A DNA stretch of 64,000 nt, from NCBI GenBank assembly GCA_021824575.1, contig JAKAKJ010000016.1:1-64000 (forward strand), written 5' to 3'. The notes under the pieces were generated by a model, which was given only the letters and a program-made list of their open reading frames with translations, ran no database searches and had not been told where the DNA came from. Positions 25,610-33,388 of this stretch are shown one piece after another (positions within the stretch are counted from its first letter, which is position 1; each line of letters begins with the position of its first letter). The stretch is from Chloroflexota bacterium (GTDB taxonomy: Bacteria; Chloroflexota; Anaerolineae; Anaerolineales; Villigracilaceae). The translations under genes and the position numbers were made by a program.

Positions 25610-25636
25610 AGCCTGACGGAAATGTCGGGCTTTTTT
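25610..25636 (+). terminator. Hairpin terminator
   Basis: AGCCTGAC/GTCGGGCT stem (one G-T pair) followed by six T residues, directly after the zinc-ribbon gene. Confidence 0.8.
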
Positions 25637-25736
25637 ATCGGCGCTTAAAAGATTATGTATGTTATGCGCCAATTCGGGCGATTCGTGTTTAAAAACTCCT
25701 CAACTAAAAAAGTCATGATCTTGCGGCAAATCAGGC

Positions 25737-25765
25737 TTGCGGAAATAATCGCTCGCTTCTATAAT
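25737..25765 (+). promoter_or_regulatory. Sigma70-type promoter of the FHA operon
   Basis: TTGCGG, 17-base spacer, perfect TATAAT, 24 bases before the ATG at 25790. Confidence 0.75.
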
Positions 25766-25789
25766 AATCACGCAGGTTAAAATATAGAA

Positions 25790-26611
25790 ATGAAACTACA
25801 GGAATTGGAAGCCCGGCTTCAGTCTTTAATCGAAGTCAAGTTGGTCAGTGTTCTGCCTGGGCAAAAAGCTGAAGACTTGATCGTCCAAAAACTGGTCGAG
25901 GCCATGAAATCAAATGTCATCGCTGACGACCGGGGAAAACAAATTGCTCCGAACGTGTACATGCTCCAGGTAAACAACGAATCGCTTGCGGAATGGAAAC
26001 AATCCCAACTCATCGAAACCCTGATGGATATTCTGAAAGCCGCGGCAGAGGATGCCAAATTGCGATTCAGTTCTGCGCCCACCATCGCCGTAGCTGGAGA
26101 CCCAAAGTTGAAGGAAGGCGAAATAAAATGGATTGCATCGCAACGAATGGAGATTATGGGAGAAACAGAGGATATGCAGGCCGGCAATGAAGGCAACGAG
26201 GATGAGATCGAAGCGCTTCCTGAGAGTGCTTTCCTGATCATCGAAGGCGTGAAAGTATTCCCACTAAGCCAGGCAGTTGTGAATATTGGCCGCCGCCTCG
26301 ACAACACACTGGTCATTGACGACCCGCGCGTTTCGCGCAACCACGCGCAGCTGCGGGCCATCAAAGGTCGTTATGTCATCTTTGATTTGAATTCAACGGG
26401 CGGCACATTTGTCAACGGACAGCGCACAAGCCAAAGCGTGTTATACGCCGGTGACGTCATTTCGCTCGCGGGCGTGTCGTTGATCTTTGGGCAAGACAAT
26501 CCGCCGCCGCGGCCCGATCTGGCTGGCACGGCCCCATTTAACGAAGCAGGCGCAAACCGGCCCACGGCAATCCTCCAAACCATGCCGCCCACCAAGAAAA
26601 AGAAAAAATGA
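25790..26611 (+). CDS. FhaA-like protein (DUF3662 plus FHA domain)
   Basis: 273 residues. The N-terminal part (1-120) resembles the DUF3662 domain found before FHA domains in actinobacterial FhaA (LVEAMKSN, NVYMLQVNNESLAEW). The FHA domain (about 165-243) has NIGRRLDNTLVIDDPRVSRNHAQL with the phosphothreonine-binding Arg, Ser and His, and FDLNSTGGTFVNGQ with the conserved Asn. FHA domains bind phosphothreonine made by Ser/Thr kinases. The next gene overlaps by ATGA. In actinobacteria the same genes stand beside rodA and a PBP gene, as here. Confidence 0.88.
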   Translation: MKLQELEARLQSLIEVKLVSVLPGQKAEDLIVQKLVEAMKSNVIADDRGKQIAPNVYMLQVNNESLAEWKQSQLIETLMDILKAAAEDAKLRFSSAPTIAVAGDPKLKEGEIKWIASQRMEIMGETEDMQAGNEGNEDEIEALPESAFLIIEGVKVFPLSQAVVNIGRRLDNTLVIDDPRVSRNHAQLRAIKGRYVIFDLNSTGGTFVNGQRTSQSVLYAGDVISLAGVSLIFGQDNPPPRPDLAGTAPFNEAGANRPTAILQTMPPTKKKKK

Positions 26612-27066
26612 TTGGCGCACTCGTACTGGCCCTGCGCCTCCTGATGGTGCTGGCCCTGTACGTATTTGTTGGTTGGGCAATATGGACCATCGCTCAGGAT
26701 GTGAAACGGACGGGCTTGCAGGCGATGCCGCGCAGAGTCCCGGCCATCCGCCTCGAGGTCTGGACCCAGAACGGGCAGGCGGTTTCCCAAGCCTTTTCCC
26801 AACCCGAAGTCACCCTCGGACGCGATCCGGCTTGCGATGTTCTGCTCGATGAAGAGACCGTCTCCGCGCGGCATGCCAGACTTTCTTATCATCATAACCA
26901 GTGGTGGCTCGAAGATTTGGAATCGACCAACGGCACCAGTTTGAACGCGACCAGGCTCAACACTGCGACCGTGCTGACAAATGGCGACGAAATTCAGTGC
27001 GGCAAAGCCCGGCTAACCGTAAGTCTTGGAAACAACGACACTCTTCCAATCGCCCAAAAATTATGA
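26608..27066 (+). CDS. FhaB-like membrane-anchored FHA protein
   Basis: 152 residues. An N-terminal membrane segment (about 4-28) is followed by a short linker and an FHA domain with TLGRDPACDVLLDEETVSARHARL (about 70-93) and EDLESTNGTSLNATRL (about 104-119), keeping the phosphothreonine-contact residues. Its start overlaps the stop of the previous FHA gene (ATGA), so the two are translationally coupled. No kinase or phosphatase gene is present nearby. Confidence 0.88.
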   Translation: MIGALVLALRLLMVLALYVFVGWAIWTIAQDVKRTGLQAMPRRVPAIRLEVWTQNGQAVSQAFSQPEVTLGRDPACDVLLDEETVSARHARLSYHHNQWWLEDLESTNGTSLNATRLNTATVLTNGDEIQCGKARLTVSLGNNDTLPIAQKL

Positions 27067-27075
27067 GGAAGCATC

Positions 27076-27939
27076 ATGACTGAAACCATTGAACTTGCTG
27101 TGATCGGCGGCTCCGGCTTGTACGATATGAGCGGGCTGGAAAGTGTAAGGGAATATTATCTTGAAACCCCGTTCGGCAAACCCAGCTCACCGATAACCGT
27201 TGGAAGCCTGGAAGGCAAGCGCGTGGCGTTTCTTGCTCGTCACGGGATCGGCCATCACATCCTTCCCACCGAGGTTCCATATCGGGCAAACATTTACGCG
27301 CTCAAATCTCTCGGTGCGGAACGCGTCATCAGCATCAGCGCCTGCGGCTCCCTGCGCGAAGATTATGCGCCCGGCGACATCGTCATTCCAGATCAGGTCT
27401 ACGACAACACAAAAAGCCGTGAACGCACATTCTTCGGCGAGGGATTGGTGGCGCACATCGGCACAGCCGACCCATTCTGCGAAGACTTGTCGAAACAGCT
27501 TGAAGATGCAGTTAGGGCGACGGGCGCGGTGGTTCACAGCGGCGGGACGTATATTACAGTCGAAGGCCCGCGTTTCTCGACGAAAGCTGAATCGCACATT
27601 TACCGATCCTGGGGCATGTCACTGATCGGCATGACAACCGCCCCTGAAGTCTTTCTTGCCCGCGAAGCTGAAATGTGCTACGCCGTGATGGCGCACGTGA
27701 CAGATTATGATGTATGGCATGTGAGCGAAGCGCCGGTCACCGTTGACATGGTGATCCAAGTCCTGAACAAAAACACGCAGACCGCGCAGCAGGCGATCCG
27801 CCATCTCGCGCGCGGATTGAATCCAACCCGAAACTGTGATTGCGAAAACGCCCTTGCCAACGCGCTGATCACGCAGCGCAACGCCATCCCGAAGACCGCA
27901 AAGAAAAAACTCGAATTGCTCATCAAAAAATACGTTTAG
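27076..27939 (+). CDS. mtnP: S-methyl-5'-thioadenosine phosphorylase
   Basis: 287 residues. It splits methylthioadenosine with phosphate into adenine and methylthioribose-1-phosphate in the methionine salvage pathway. Typical motifs: IGGSGLYDM (residues 9-17), FLARHGIGHHILPTEVPYRANIYALKSLG (phosphate and substrate region, near 53-81), SACGSLREDYAPGD near 88, GTYITVEGPRFSTKAE near 155, and the EAEMCYAVMAHVTDYDVW block near 196. Nine bases separate it from fhaB, so it is likely in the FHA operon, though its job has no clear tie to those genes. Confidence 0.93.
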   Translation: MTETIELAVIGGSGLYDMSGLESVREYYLETPFGKPSSPITVGSLEGKRVAFLARHGIGHHILPTEVPYRANIYALKSLGAERVISISACGSLREDYAPGDIVIPDQVYDNTKSRERTFFGEGLVAHIGTADPFCEDLSKQLEDAVRATGAVVHSGGTYITVEGPRFSTKAESHIYRSWGMSLIGMTTAPEVFLAREAEMCYAVMAHVTDYDVWHVSEAPVTVDMVIQVLNKNTQTAQQAIRHLARGLNPTRNCDCENALANALITQRNAIPKTAKKKLELLIKKYV

Positions 27940-27978
27940 CCCTGAATCAAATCCAGTTGATAGCGTGCATTCATTATC

Positions 27979-30399
27979 ATGAACGACCAGCGTGAAAGCC
28001 GCCTGATTGCCCTGGCGGCTGTTTTCCTTTTTTTATATTCGGTCATTCTGACCCTGGCACCCGCCGTTCGCGAGCAAAGCCTGAACGTCGCGTTCCGCTT
28101 ATCGCATTGGCTCGGTTTTGCGGCATGGCTGCTGCTGGCGTTCCTCGCGTACCGCGTCACGTCGCGCCTCTTGCCCGACCGTGATCCTTATCTCCTCCCG
28201 TCAGCGCTGTTCCTCAGCGGATGGGGATTGCTCACCATCTGGCGGCTCGACTCGGGCTTTGGCTTGCGCCAGGCATTGTGGCTCGGAGTCGGCGTTATCG
28301 CATTTGCCCTTATTGCGTTTTTTTTGAAGGACTTGAACTTCCTGCGCCGCTATAAATACATCCTTCTAGGCACCGGCCTCGCGCTCACCACACTGACGTT
28401 ATTTCTTGGAACCAATCCGACGGGCGCCGGTCCGCGTCTCTGGCTGGGATGCTGCGGAGTTTATCTTCAACCGTCCGAGCCGCTGAAATTATTACTGGTT
28501 GTTTATCTCGCGGCTTATCTTGCAGACCGTCTGCCGACCAGCCTGAACTTTTTCCCGCTTCTGTGGCCCACCATCTTTGCCACCGGCATTGGGATTTCAT
28601 TATTGCTGGTTCAACGCGATCTCGGCACAGCCAGCATTTTCATCATGCTTTACGCGGTCATCCTTTATCTTGCGACCGGAAGACGACGCGTATTGCTCGC
28701 GGCCACAATTGGTCTGATTGTTGCGGGATTGATCGGCTATTTCTTCATTGACGTTGTCCGCACGCGGCTGGATGTTTGGATCAATCCATGGAACGATCCG
28801 ACCGGGCACGCATATCAAATCGTCCAATCATTATTGGCGATTGCAAACGGCGGGACAATCGGACGCGGTCCCGGGTTGGGAAGTCCAAGCCTGGTGCCGG
28901 TAGCCCATTCCGATTTTATTTTTTCCGCGATGGCGGAAGAAACGGGTCTGGCCGGGACCTTTGGCCTGTTCGCCATCTTTGGCCTGATCTTCGCCCGCGG
29001 CTTGATCGCCTCCCTGCGCGCAAAAGATAGATTCCGTCGCCTGCTCGCCGCGGGATTGACCACATATCTCGGCATCCAGGCCCTGCTCATCATTGGCGGC
29101 AATTTGCGATTGTTTCCCCTGACCGGTGAGACATTGCCGTTCGTTGCCTACGGCGGTTCATCGCTTCTGACGGCCTTTGTCGCGCTGGCATTGCTGCTCA
29201 TCATCAGCAACCAGACCGACGTCGAGCCGGTTCCACTGCCATCGCCTCAACCTTATTTTTTTCTTGCCGCCGCGCTTGGACTCGGTTTGATAGCCGCATC
29301 GCTGACCAATACGTGGTGGTCGGTCATACGCTCCTCCGATCTTCTTGCGCGTACTGATAACGCGCGCCGCTCCATTGCGGATCGTTATGTGAAACGCGGC
29401 AGCCTGCTGGATCGAAATAACCAGCCTATTGATGCGACCGAAGGCTCGAGCGGTTCTTATAAACGAGTTTATCTTTATCCCGAACTTGCGCCCGTTGTTG
29501 GATACACGCACCCCATCTTTGGTCAAGCTGGACTCGAAGCTTCGCTGGACGATTATCTGCGCGGCCTGCAAGGGAATCCGAGCAGCCTCATCTGGTGGGA
29601 CCATCTCCTTTATGGCACGCCGCCTCCGGGTCTGGATGTAAGGCTGAGTCTTGATCTTGAGCTTCAGCAACGCGCCGATCAACTGCTTGGAAAATCCACA
29701 GGCGCCATCGTTTTACTCAACGCACAAACCGGCGAAATCCTCGTGATGGCATCCCATCCAAATTATGATCCGAATAAACTGAATGAGATCGGCGCGTCGC
29801 TTGCAAAGGATTCAACTGCGCCACTGGTCAATCGCGCCGCGCAAGGCATGTACCCCGTTGGGACAGCAGCAGTTCCCTTTTACAGCACACTGGGTGAAGT
29901 CAACGCGCCATCCACGCAGCAATTGCAGGCTTTATTCGAGAAGCTTGGGTTTTATACAACACCACAATTAAGTTTACCAGTCGCGATTGCCGCGCCCAGG
30001 GACGAGACCGCAAATCTTCAGGTGAGTCCCCTGCAAATGGCGCTGGCCGCGGCTTCCCTAAGCAATTCAGGGATGCGCCCCGCTCCACGCATCGCGCTTG
30101 CCGTGAACACGTCGCAGCAAGGCTGGGTCATTCTGCCAGCGCAAACGCAGCCTGTTCAAATTTTTTCCGCGGATGTTGCCGCGGCAGCCGCACTTCAAAA
30201 TTCCCTTCAAAACAAAATTTATTGGGGATGGATCGGGTCGGCGAATTCGACAAAGACGCCTGTGACCTGGTATCTGGGTGGAACCCTGCCAAACTGGCAG
30301 GGCACGCCGCTGGCAGTCGTGGTGTTGATCGAAGGCAATAATCCATTTACCGCGCAGTATGCCGGCCAGGAATTGATGCGGGCCGCGACAAAGCCGTGA
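27979..30399 (+). CDS. RodA/FtsW-family protein fused to degenerate PBP transpeptidase domain
   Basis: 806 residues. The first 410 form a SEDS glycosyltransferase with about ten membrane segments; it keeps QPSEPLKLLLV (near 166), NPWNDPTGHAYQI with the catalytic-type Asp (near 271), and the HSDFIFSAMAEETGLAG loop (near 312). RodA polymerises peptidoglycan from lipid II. After a membrane segment (about 427-447) comes a class B PBP-like domain (RRSIADRYVKRGSLLDRNNQPI near 468). Its active-site motifs are gone: the SxxK site reads PVGTAAV (Thr629, Val632), and no KTG triad is visible near KTPVTWYLGG. The transpeptidase half should be catalytically dead. In other bacteria the two are separate proteins. 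Confidence 0.88.
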   Translation: MNDQRESRLIALAAVFLFLYSVILTLAPAVREQSLNVAFRLSHWLGFAAWLLLAFLAYRVTSRLLPDRDPYLLPSALFLSGWGLLTIWRLDSGFGLRQALWLGVGVIAFALIAFFLKDLNFLRRYKYILLGTGLALTTLTLFLGTNPTGAGPRLWLGCCGVYLQPSEPLKLLLVVYLAAYLADRLPTSLNFFPLLWPTIFATGIGISLLLVQRDLGTASIFIMLYAVILYLATGRRRVLLAATIGLIVAGLIGYFFIDVVRTRLDVWINPWNDPTGHAYQIVQSLLAIANGGTIGRGPGLGSPSLVPVAHSDFIFSAMAEETGLAGTFGLFAIFGLIFARGLIASLRAKDRFRRLLAAGLTTYLGIQALLIIGGNLRLFPLTGETLPFVAYGGSSLLTAFVALALLLIISNQTDVEPVPLPSPQPYFFLAAALGLGLIAASLTNTWWSVIRSSDLLARTDNARRSIADRYVKRGSLLDRNNQPIDATEGSSGSYKRVYLYPELAPVVGYTHPIFGQAGLEASLDDYLRGLQGNPSSLIWWDHLLYGTPPPGLDVRLSLDLELQQRADQLLGKSTGAIVLLNAQTGEILVMASHPNYDPNKLNEIGASLAKDSTAPLVNRAAQGMYPVGTAAVPFYSTLGEVNAPSTQQLQALFEKLGFYTTPQLSLPVAIAAPRDETANLQVSPLQMALAAASLSNSGMRPAPRIALAVNTSQQGWVILPAQTQPVQIFSADVAAAAALQNSLQNKIYWGWIGSANSTKTPVTWYLGGTLPNWQGTPLAVVVLIEGNNPFTAQYAGQELMRAATKP

Positions 30400-30414
30400 A
30401 GTCTGGGTTAAAAA

Positions 30415-30446
30415 CAACATCCGCACTGTAATGAGTGCGGATGTTG
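30415..30446. terminator. Bidirectional hairpin terminator
   Basis: A 13-bp perfect stem (CAACATCCGCACT and its complement) with a six-base loop between two convergent genes. T-rich tails follow on both strands (TTTGCTTT on plus, TTTTTAA on minus). Confidence 0.9.
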
Positions 30447-30463
30447 TTTGCTTTCAAAAGAGA

Positions 30464-30877
30464 TTACGCGCCGGTATCGTTATCTTTGGAGCTATAACCC
30501 GGCCCGTTCTTGAAGAAATCGTAGTTCGGCTTGATATCCGGGGTAAGGTCTACAACTTCACCAGCGGCAAGCTGTTTGACGGTATCAAGGGAAATCTTAT
30601 TTCCGTGATGGTTGACGCCTTCAAAGTGACCGGTGAGACCCACTCTGCTGATATACTCACCGCCTTTGGCCTTATATGCGGAGGGCACTTCATCTTCCGG
30701 GAAGATCGCCGCATACGGGCACTCCGGGATGCACGCGCCGCAGTCAATGCAGGTATCGGGATCTATATAAATCCACGGCCATTCGTTCAGCGGAAAGCCG
30801 GGGATCATGCACTCAACCGGGCAAACCTCGATGCAACCTCGATCGCGGACGCACAGGCTGGTAATAATATGGGTCAT
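30464..30877 (-). CDS. Seven-iron ferredoxin (3Fe-4S/4Fe-4S)
   Basis: 137 residues. The N-terminal cysteines CVRDRGCIEVCPVEC (residues 9-23) and CIDCGACIPECPYAAI (near 43-58) match the FdxA-type ferredoxins, which carry electrons in the cytoplasm. An extra C-terminal part of about 70 residues, without cysteines, has no match I know (VGLTGHFEGVNHHGNKIS). ATG follows AAGGAG. It is transcribed alone from a promoter with TATAAT at 30917-30922. Confidence 0.9.
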   Translation of the reverse strand: MTHIITSLCVRDRGCIEVCPVECMIPGFPLNEWPWIYIDPDTCIDCGACIPECPYAAIFPEDEVPSAYKAKGGEYISRVGLTGHFEGVNHHGNKISLDTVKQLAAGEVVDLTPDIKPNYDFFKNGPGYSSKDNDTGA

Positions 30878-30916
30878 ATTGTGTCTCCTTATTTGGAATG
30901 AACAATGTCAGTCGCT

Positions 30917-30944
30917 ATTATATCGTGCTTCCGCACTTGTGCAA
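30917..30944 (-). promoter_or_regulatory. Promoter of the ferredoxin gene
   Basis: On the minus strand TTGCAC, a 16-base spacer and a perfect TATAAT, about 40 bases before the ATG. Confidence 0.6.
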
Positions 30945-30960
30945 GATAGAATTTGCGCTA

Positions 30961-30996
30961 AAAAAGAACAAGGAAACATAGCGCGTTTCCTTGTTG
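30961..30996 (-). terminator. Hairpin terminator of the superoxide dismutase gene
   Basis: An 11-bp perfect stem AACAAGGAAAC/GTTTCCTTGTT, followed on the minus strand by CTTTTTT. Confidence 0.85.
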
Positions 30997-31023
30997 GCAA
31001 TTCGATTGATGAAACTTAAAAAA

Positions 31024-31629
31024 TTATTTGGCGGCAAATCGCGCCGCGATCGCATCCCAATTCACGGTATTCCACCAGTTGGTCACGTATTCGGCGCGGC
31101 GGTTTTGATACTTGAGATAATACGCGTGCTCCCAAACATCAATACCCATGACTGGCGTCAAGCCGTCGGAAAGCGGATTATCCTGATTGGGCGTTGAGAC
31201 AATCGCGAGTCCGCTGCCTTTCTTGACAAGCCACGCCCATCCCGAGCCGAAGCGGCCATTGGCCGCCTTTTCGAATTCAGCCTTGAAATTGTCGAAAGAG
31301 TTGAACACTTTATCAATCGCCTTGGCAAGCTCACCTTTCGGCGCACCGCCAGCTTTCGGAGCCATGATCTCCCAGAACATGCTGTGATTCCACGTGCCGC
31401 CGCCGTGATTGCGGACAACCATCCGCACATCTTCCGGGATCGCGTTCAAATCGCCCAAAAGTGCCTCGAGCGATTTCTTTCCAAGTTCAGGATGTTTCTC
31501 AATTGCGCCGTTCAAATTGCTGACGTACGCTGCATGATGCTTATCGTGATGAATCGTCATCGTTTGGGCATCAATATACGGTTCCAACGCGTCCACCGCG
31601 TATGGAAGTTTTGGAAGTTCGAAAGCCAT
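31024..31629 (-). CDS. sodA: Superoxide dismutase, Fe/Mn family
   Basis: 201 residues from ATG 31629, with GAGAGGAAAG in front; longer frames would include its promoter. It turns superoxide into hydrogen peroxide and oxygen in the cytoplasm. Metal ligands are seen in order: His in [13 protein letters not shown] (near 27), His in WNHSMFWE near 80, and the Asp/His pair in [18 protein letters not shown] near 162. Near residue 147 there is no decisive mark for iron or manganese that I can read, so the symbol only names the family. It points to at least occasional oxygen exposure. Confidence 0.93.
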   Translation of the reverse strand: MAFELPKLPYAVDALEPYIDAQTMTIHHDKHHAAYVSNLNGAIEKHPELGKKSLEALLGDLNAIPEDVRMVVRNHGGGTWNHSMFWEIMAPKAGGAPKGELAKAIDKVFNSFDNFKAEFEKAANGRFGSGWAWLVKKGSGLAIVSTPNQDNPLSDGLTPVMGIDVWEHAYYLKYQNRRAEYVTNWWNTVNWDAIAARFAAK

Positions 31630-31689
31630 CTTTCCTCTCCTTTGAGTTGGTCCGCCTCTCGGCAGATTTTTATGAGAATTATCATCAAA

Positions 31690-31718
31690 ATTGTAGCCCT
31701 TCAAAAGGCACATGTCAA
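31690..31718 (-). promoter_or_regulatory. Sigma70-type promoter of the superoxide dismutase gene
   Basis: Minus strand TTGACA, 17-base spacer, TACAAT, about 60 bases before the ATG. Confidence 0.75.
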
Positions 31719-31832
31719 GAAATTGGAAGAAACGTTAATAAATCATTTAGACTGGAAAGTGAATTGACGCGCGAGTCCGGATTCTTGCATTGATTATTTC
31801 AACGGTATACTTGCTCGCATCTTTCCGGACTT

Positions 31833-32795
31833 ATGACGGCACCCGATATGGACAAAAATCAACCCCGAATCATTCTCCCGTTCGCGCTTTTTATCGCAAT
31901 CCTTGCCGTTTCGACGGCTTCGATCTTCATTCGTTTCGCACAGAAAGATGCGCCTTCGCTGACGATTGCCGCGCTTCGCCTCGCCTTTGCCAGCATTGCA
32001 TTGACGCCCATCGCTCTCACGCGTCATCGCACAGAACTCAAAAAGCTGAACCGCCGCGATCTCTGGCTTGGATTGCTTTCGGGCTTATTTCTCGCAGTTC
32101 ATTTTGGCACTTGGATTACTTCTCTCGAATACACAACGGTTGCGAGTTCAGTGGTTTTCGTCAGCACCGGGCCATTATGGGTCGCGCTGCTTTCGCCATT
32201 CCTTCTGAAAGAAAAACTTTCGCGTTACGCAGTAGTTGGATTGGTACTCGCCCTCCTCGGGGGAACCGTCATCGCGCTGTCTGGCGCGTGTGTTTGGAAT
32301 AATGGGTTATCTTGTTCGTTATCAGATGCACTGCATGAGCGCGCCGTGTGGGGAAATTTTCTCGCGTTAGTCGGCGCATGGGCCGTGACCGGCTATCTCA
32401 TCATCGGACGCCGATTGCGCGGAAGTATGTCTCTCGTCCCTTATATTTTTCTTGTTTACAGCATGGCCGCGATTGGATTGATCATCGCGATGTTCCTCGC
32501 CCGCGAAACACCCTTTGGTTATCCGCCGATGACGTACGTTTGGTTGCTTCTTCTCGCCTTCATCCCACAATTGATCGGACACTCGACCTACAACTGGGCG
32601 TTGCGTTATTTACCAGCTTCATTCGTCGCGGTGACAACATTGGGCGAACCAGTTGGCTCGGCCATTCTTGCATTCTTCATCCTGCAGGAAGTTCCAACCT
32701 GGTTTACAATTTTCGGCGGCGTTCTGATTTTGGCCGGGATTTACATTGTCTCAAGACAAAACATAAACGAACTTGAATTATCAGAAGCTACTTGA
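31833..32795 (+). CDS. EamA/DMT-superfamily transporter
   Basis: 320 residues with ten membrane segments in two repeated EamA domains (about 10-150 and 170-310). Signatures are FIRFAQKDAPSLTIAALRL near 32 and TWITSLEYTTVASSVVFVSTGPLWVALLSPFLLKE near 93-127, and in the second half YNWALRYLPASFVAVTTLGEPVGSAILAF. Members export amino acids, nucleotides or drugs; the substrate cannot be told. It is divergent from the superoxide dismutase gene and is followed by a YbaK-like gene, probably in the same unit. Confidence 0.9.
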   Translation: MTAPDMDKNQPRIILPFALFIAILAVSTASIFIRFAQKDAPSLTIAALRLAFASIALTPIALTRHRTELKKLNRRDLWLGLLSGLFLAVHFGTWITSLEYTTVASSVVFVSTGPLWVALLSPFLLKEKLSRYAVVGLVLALLGGTVIALSGACVWNNGLSCSLSDALHERAVWGNFLALVGAWAVTGYLIIGRRLRGSMSLVPYIFLVYSMAAIGLIIAMFLARETPFGYPPMTYVWLLLLAFIPQLIGHSTYNWALRYLPASFVAVTTLGEPVGSAILAFFILQEVPTWFTIFGGVLILAGIYIVSRQNINELELSEAT

Positions 32796-32844
32796 GCAAG
32801 AAAAAAATCTGCCAAACCTTCGTAATCTGTGGATGAATCAAAAT

Positions 32845-33330
32845 ATGAAACTTCCGTCACACATTTTTCTCGATAATCTCAATATCCCATACGAAGCGCG
32901 GACCTTTCCAGCCGAGACAGAAAAGGGCGCGGCAAACGTCGCGCGGGTATTAGGCTTCGCTGAACGACAGGCTGTCAAAACGCTGATCTTTCAAGTGGAC
33001 ACAGGCGAGCGCGTGCTTATCATGCTCGGCGGGGATCAAAATGCAATCTCCGGTAATCTCAAAAAAGCCATCGGCTCGCGAAACATTCAAATGGCCGCGC
33101 CGGAAGTGGTAAAAGAAACAACCGGATACGTGATCGGTTCGATCCCGCCCTTCTGCTGGCAGCCGGAAGGATTTCGATCCTTCCTCGAAGCATCATTAGT
33201 CAACGAACCGATTCTCGGTGTCGGCGCGGGGCAATGGGGAAACGAGATCATGATCACGCCAGAGAACCTAATCAAAGCCAGCCAAGCAATTGTGGTTAAT
33301 CTGACGGATCGCGAAAAGCCGGTGTTATAG
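32845..33330 (+). CDS. YbaK/ProX-type aminoacyl-tRNA deacylase
   Basis: 161 residues from ATG 32845 (an ATG at 32833 is also possible; neither has a strong ribosome site). YbaK-domain proteins remove wrongly attached amino acids from tRNA, for example Cys from tRNA-Pro. The family pattern is present: HIFLDNLNIPYEARTFP at the start, the Lys in RQAVKTLIFQVD near 46, GSIPPFCW near 104 (GxxxP loop), and GVGAGQWGNEIMITPENLIK near 130. Stand-alone enzyme, not fused to a synthetase. Confidence 0.87.
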   Translation: MKLPSHIFLDNLNIPYEARTFPAETEKGAANVARVLGFAERQAVKTLIFQVDTGERVLIMLGGDQNAISGNLKKAIGSRNIQMAAPEVVKETTGYVIGSIPPFCWQPEGFRSFLEASLVNEPILGVGAGQWGNEIMITPENLIKASQAIVVNLTDREKPVL

Positions 33331-33354
33331 TCTTACAGGAATTGATTCAAAAAC

Positions 33355-33383
33355 AGCCCTTATAATTGCAAGGGCTATTTTTT
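33355..33383 (+). terminator. Hairpin terminator
   Basis: AGCCCTT/AAGGGCT stem with an eight-base loop and TTTTTT. It lies between the YbaK gene and the convergent malQ. Confidence 0.8.
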
Positions 33384-33388
33384 AGGCA

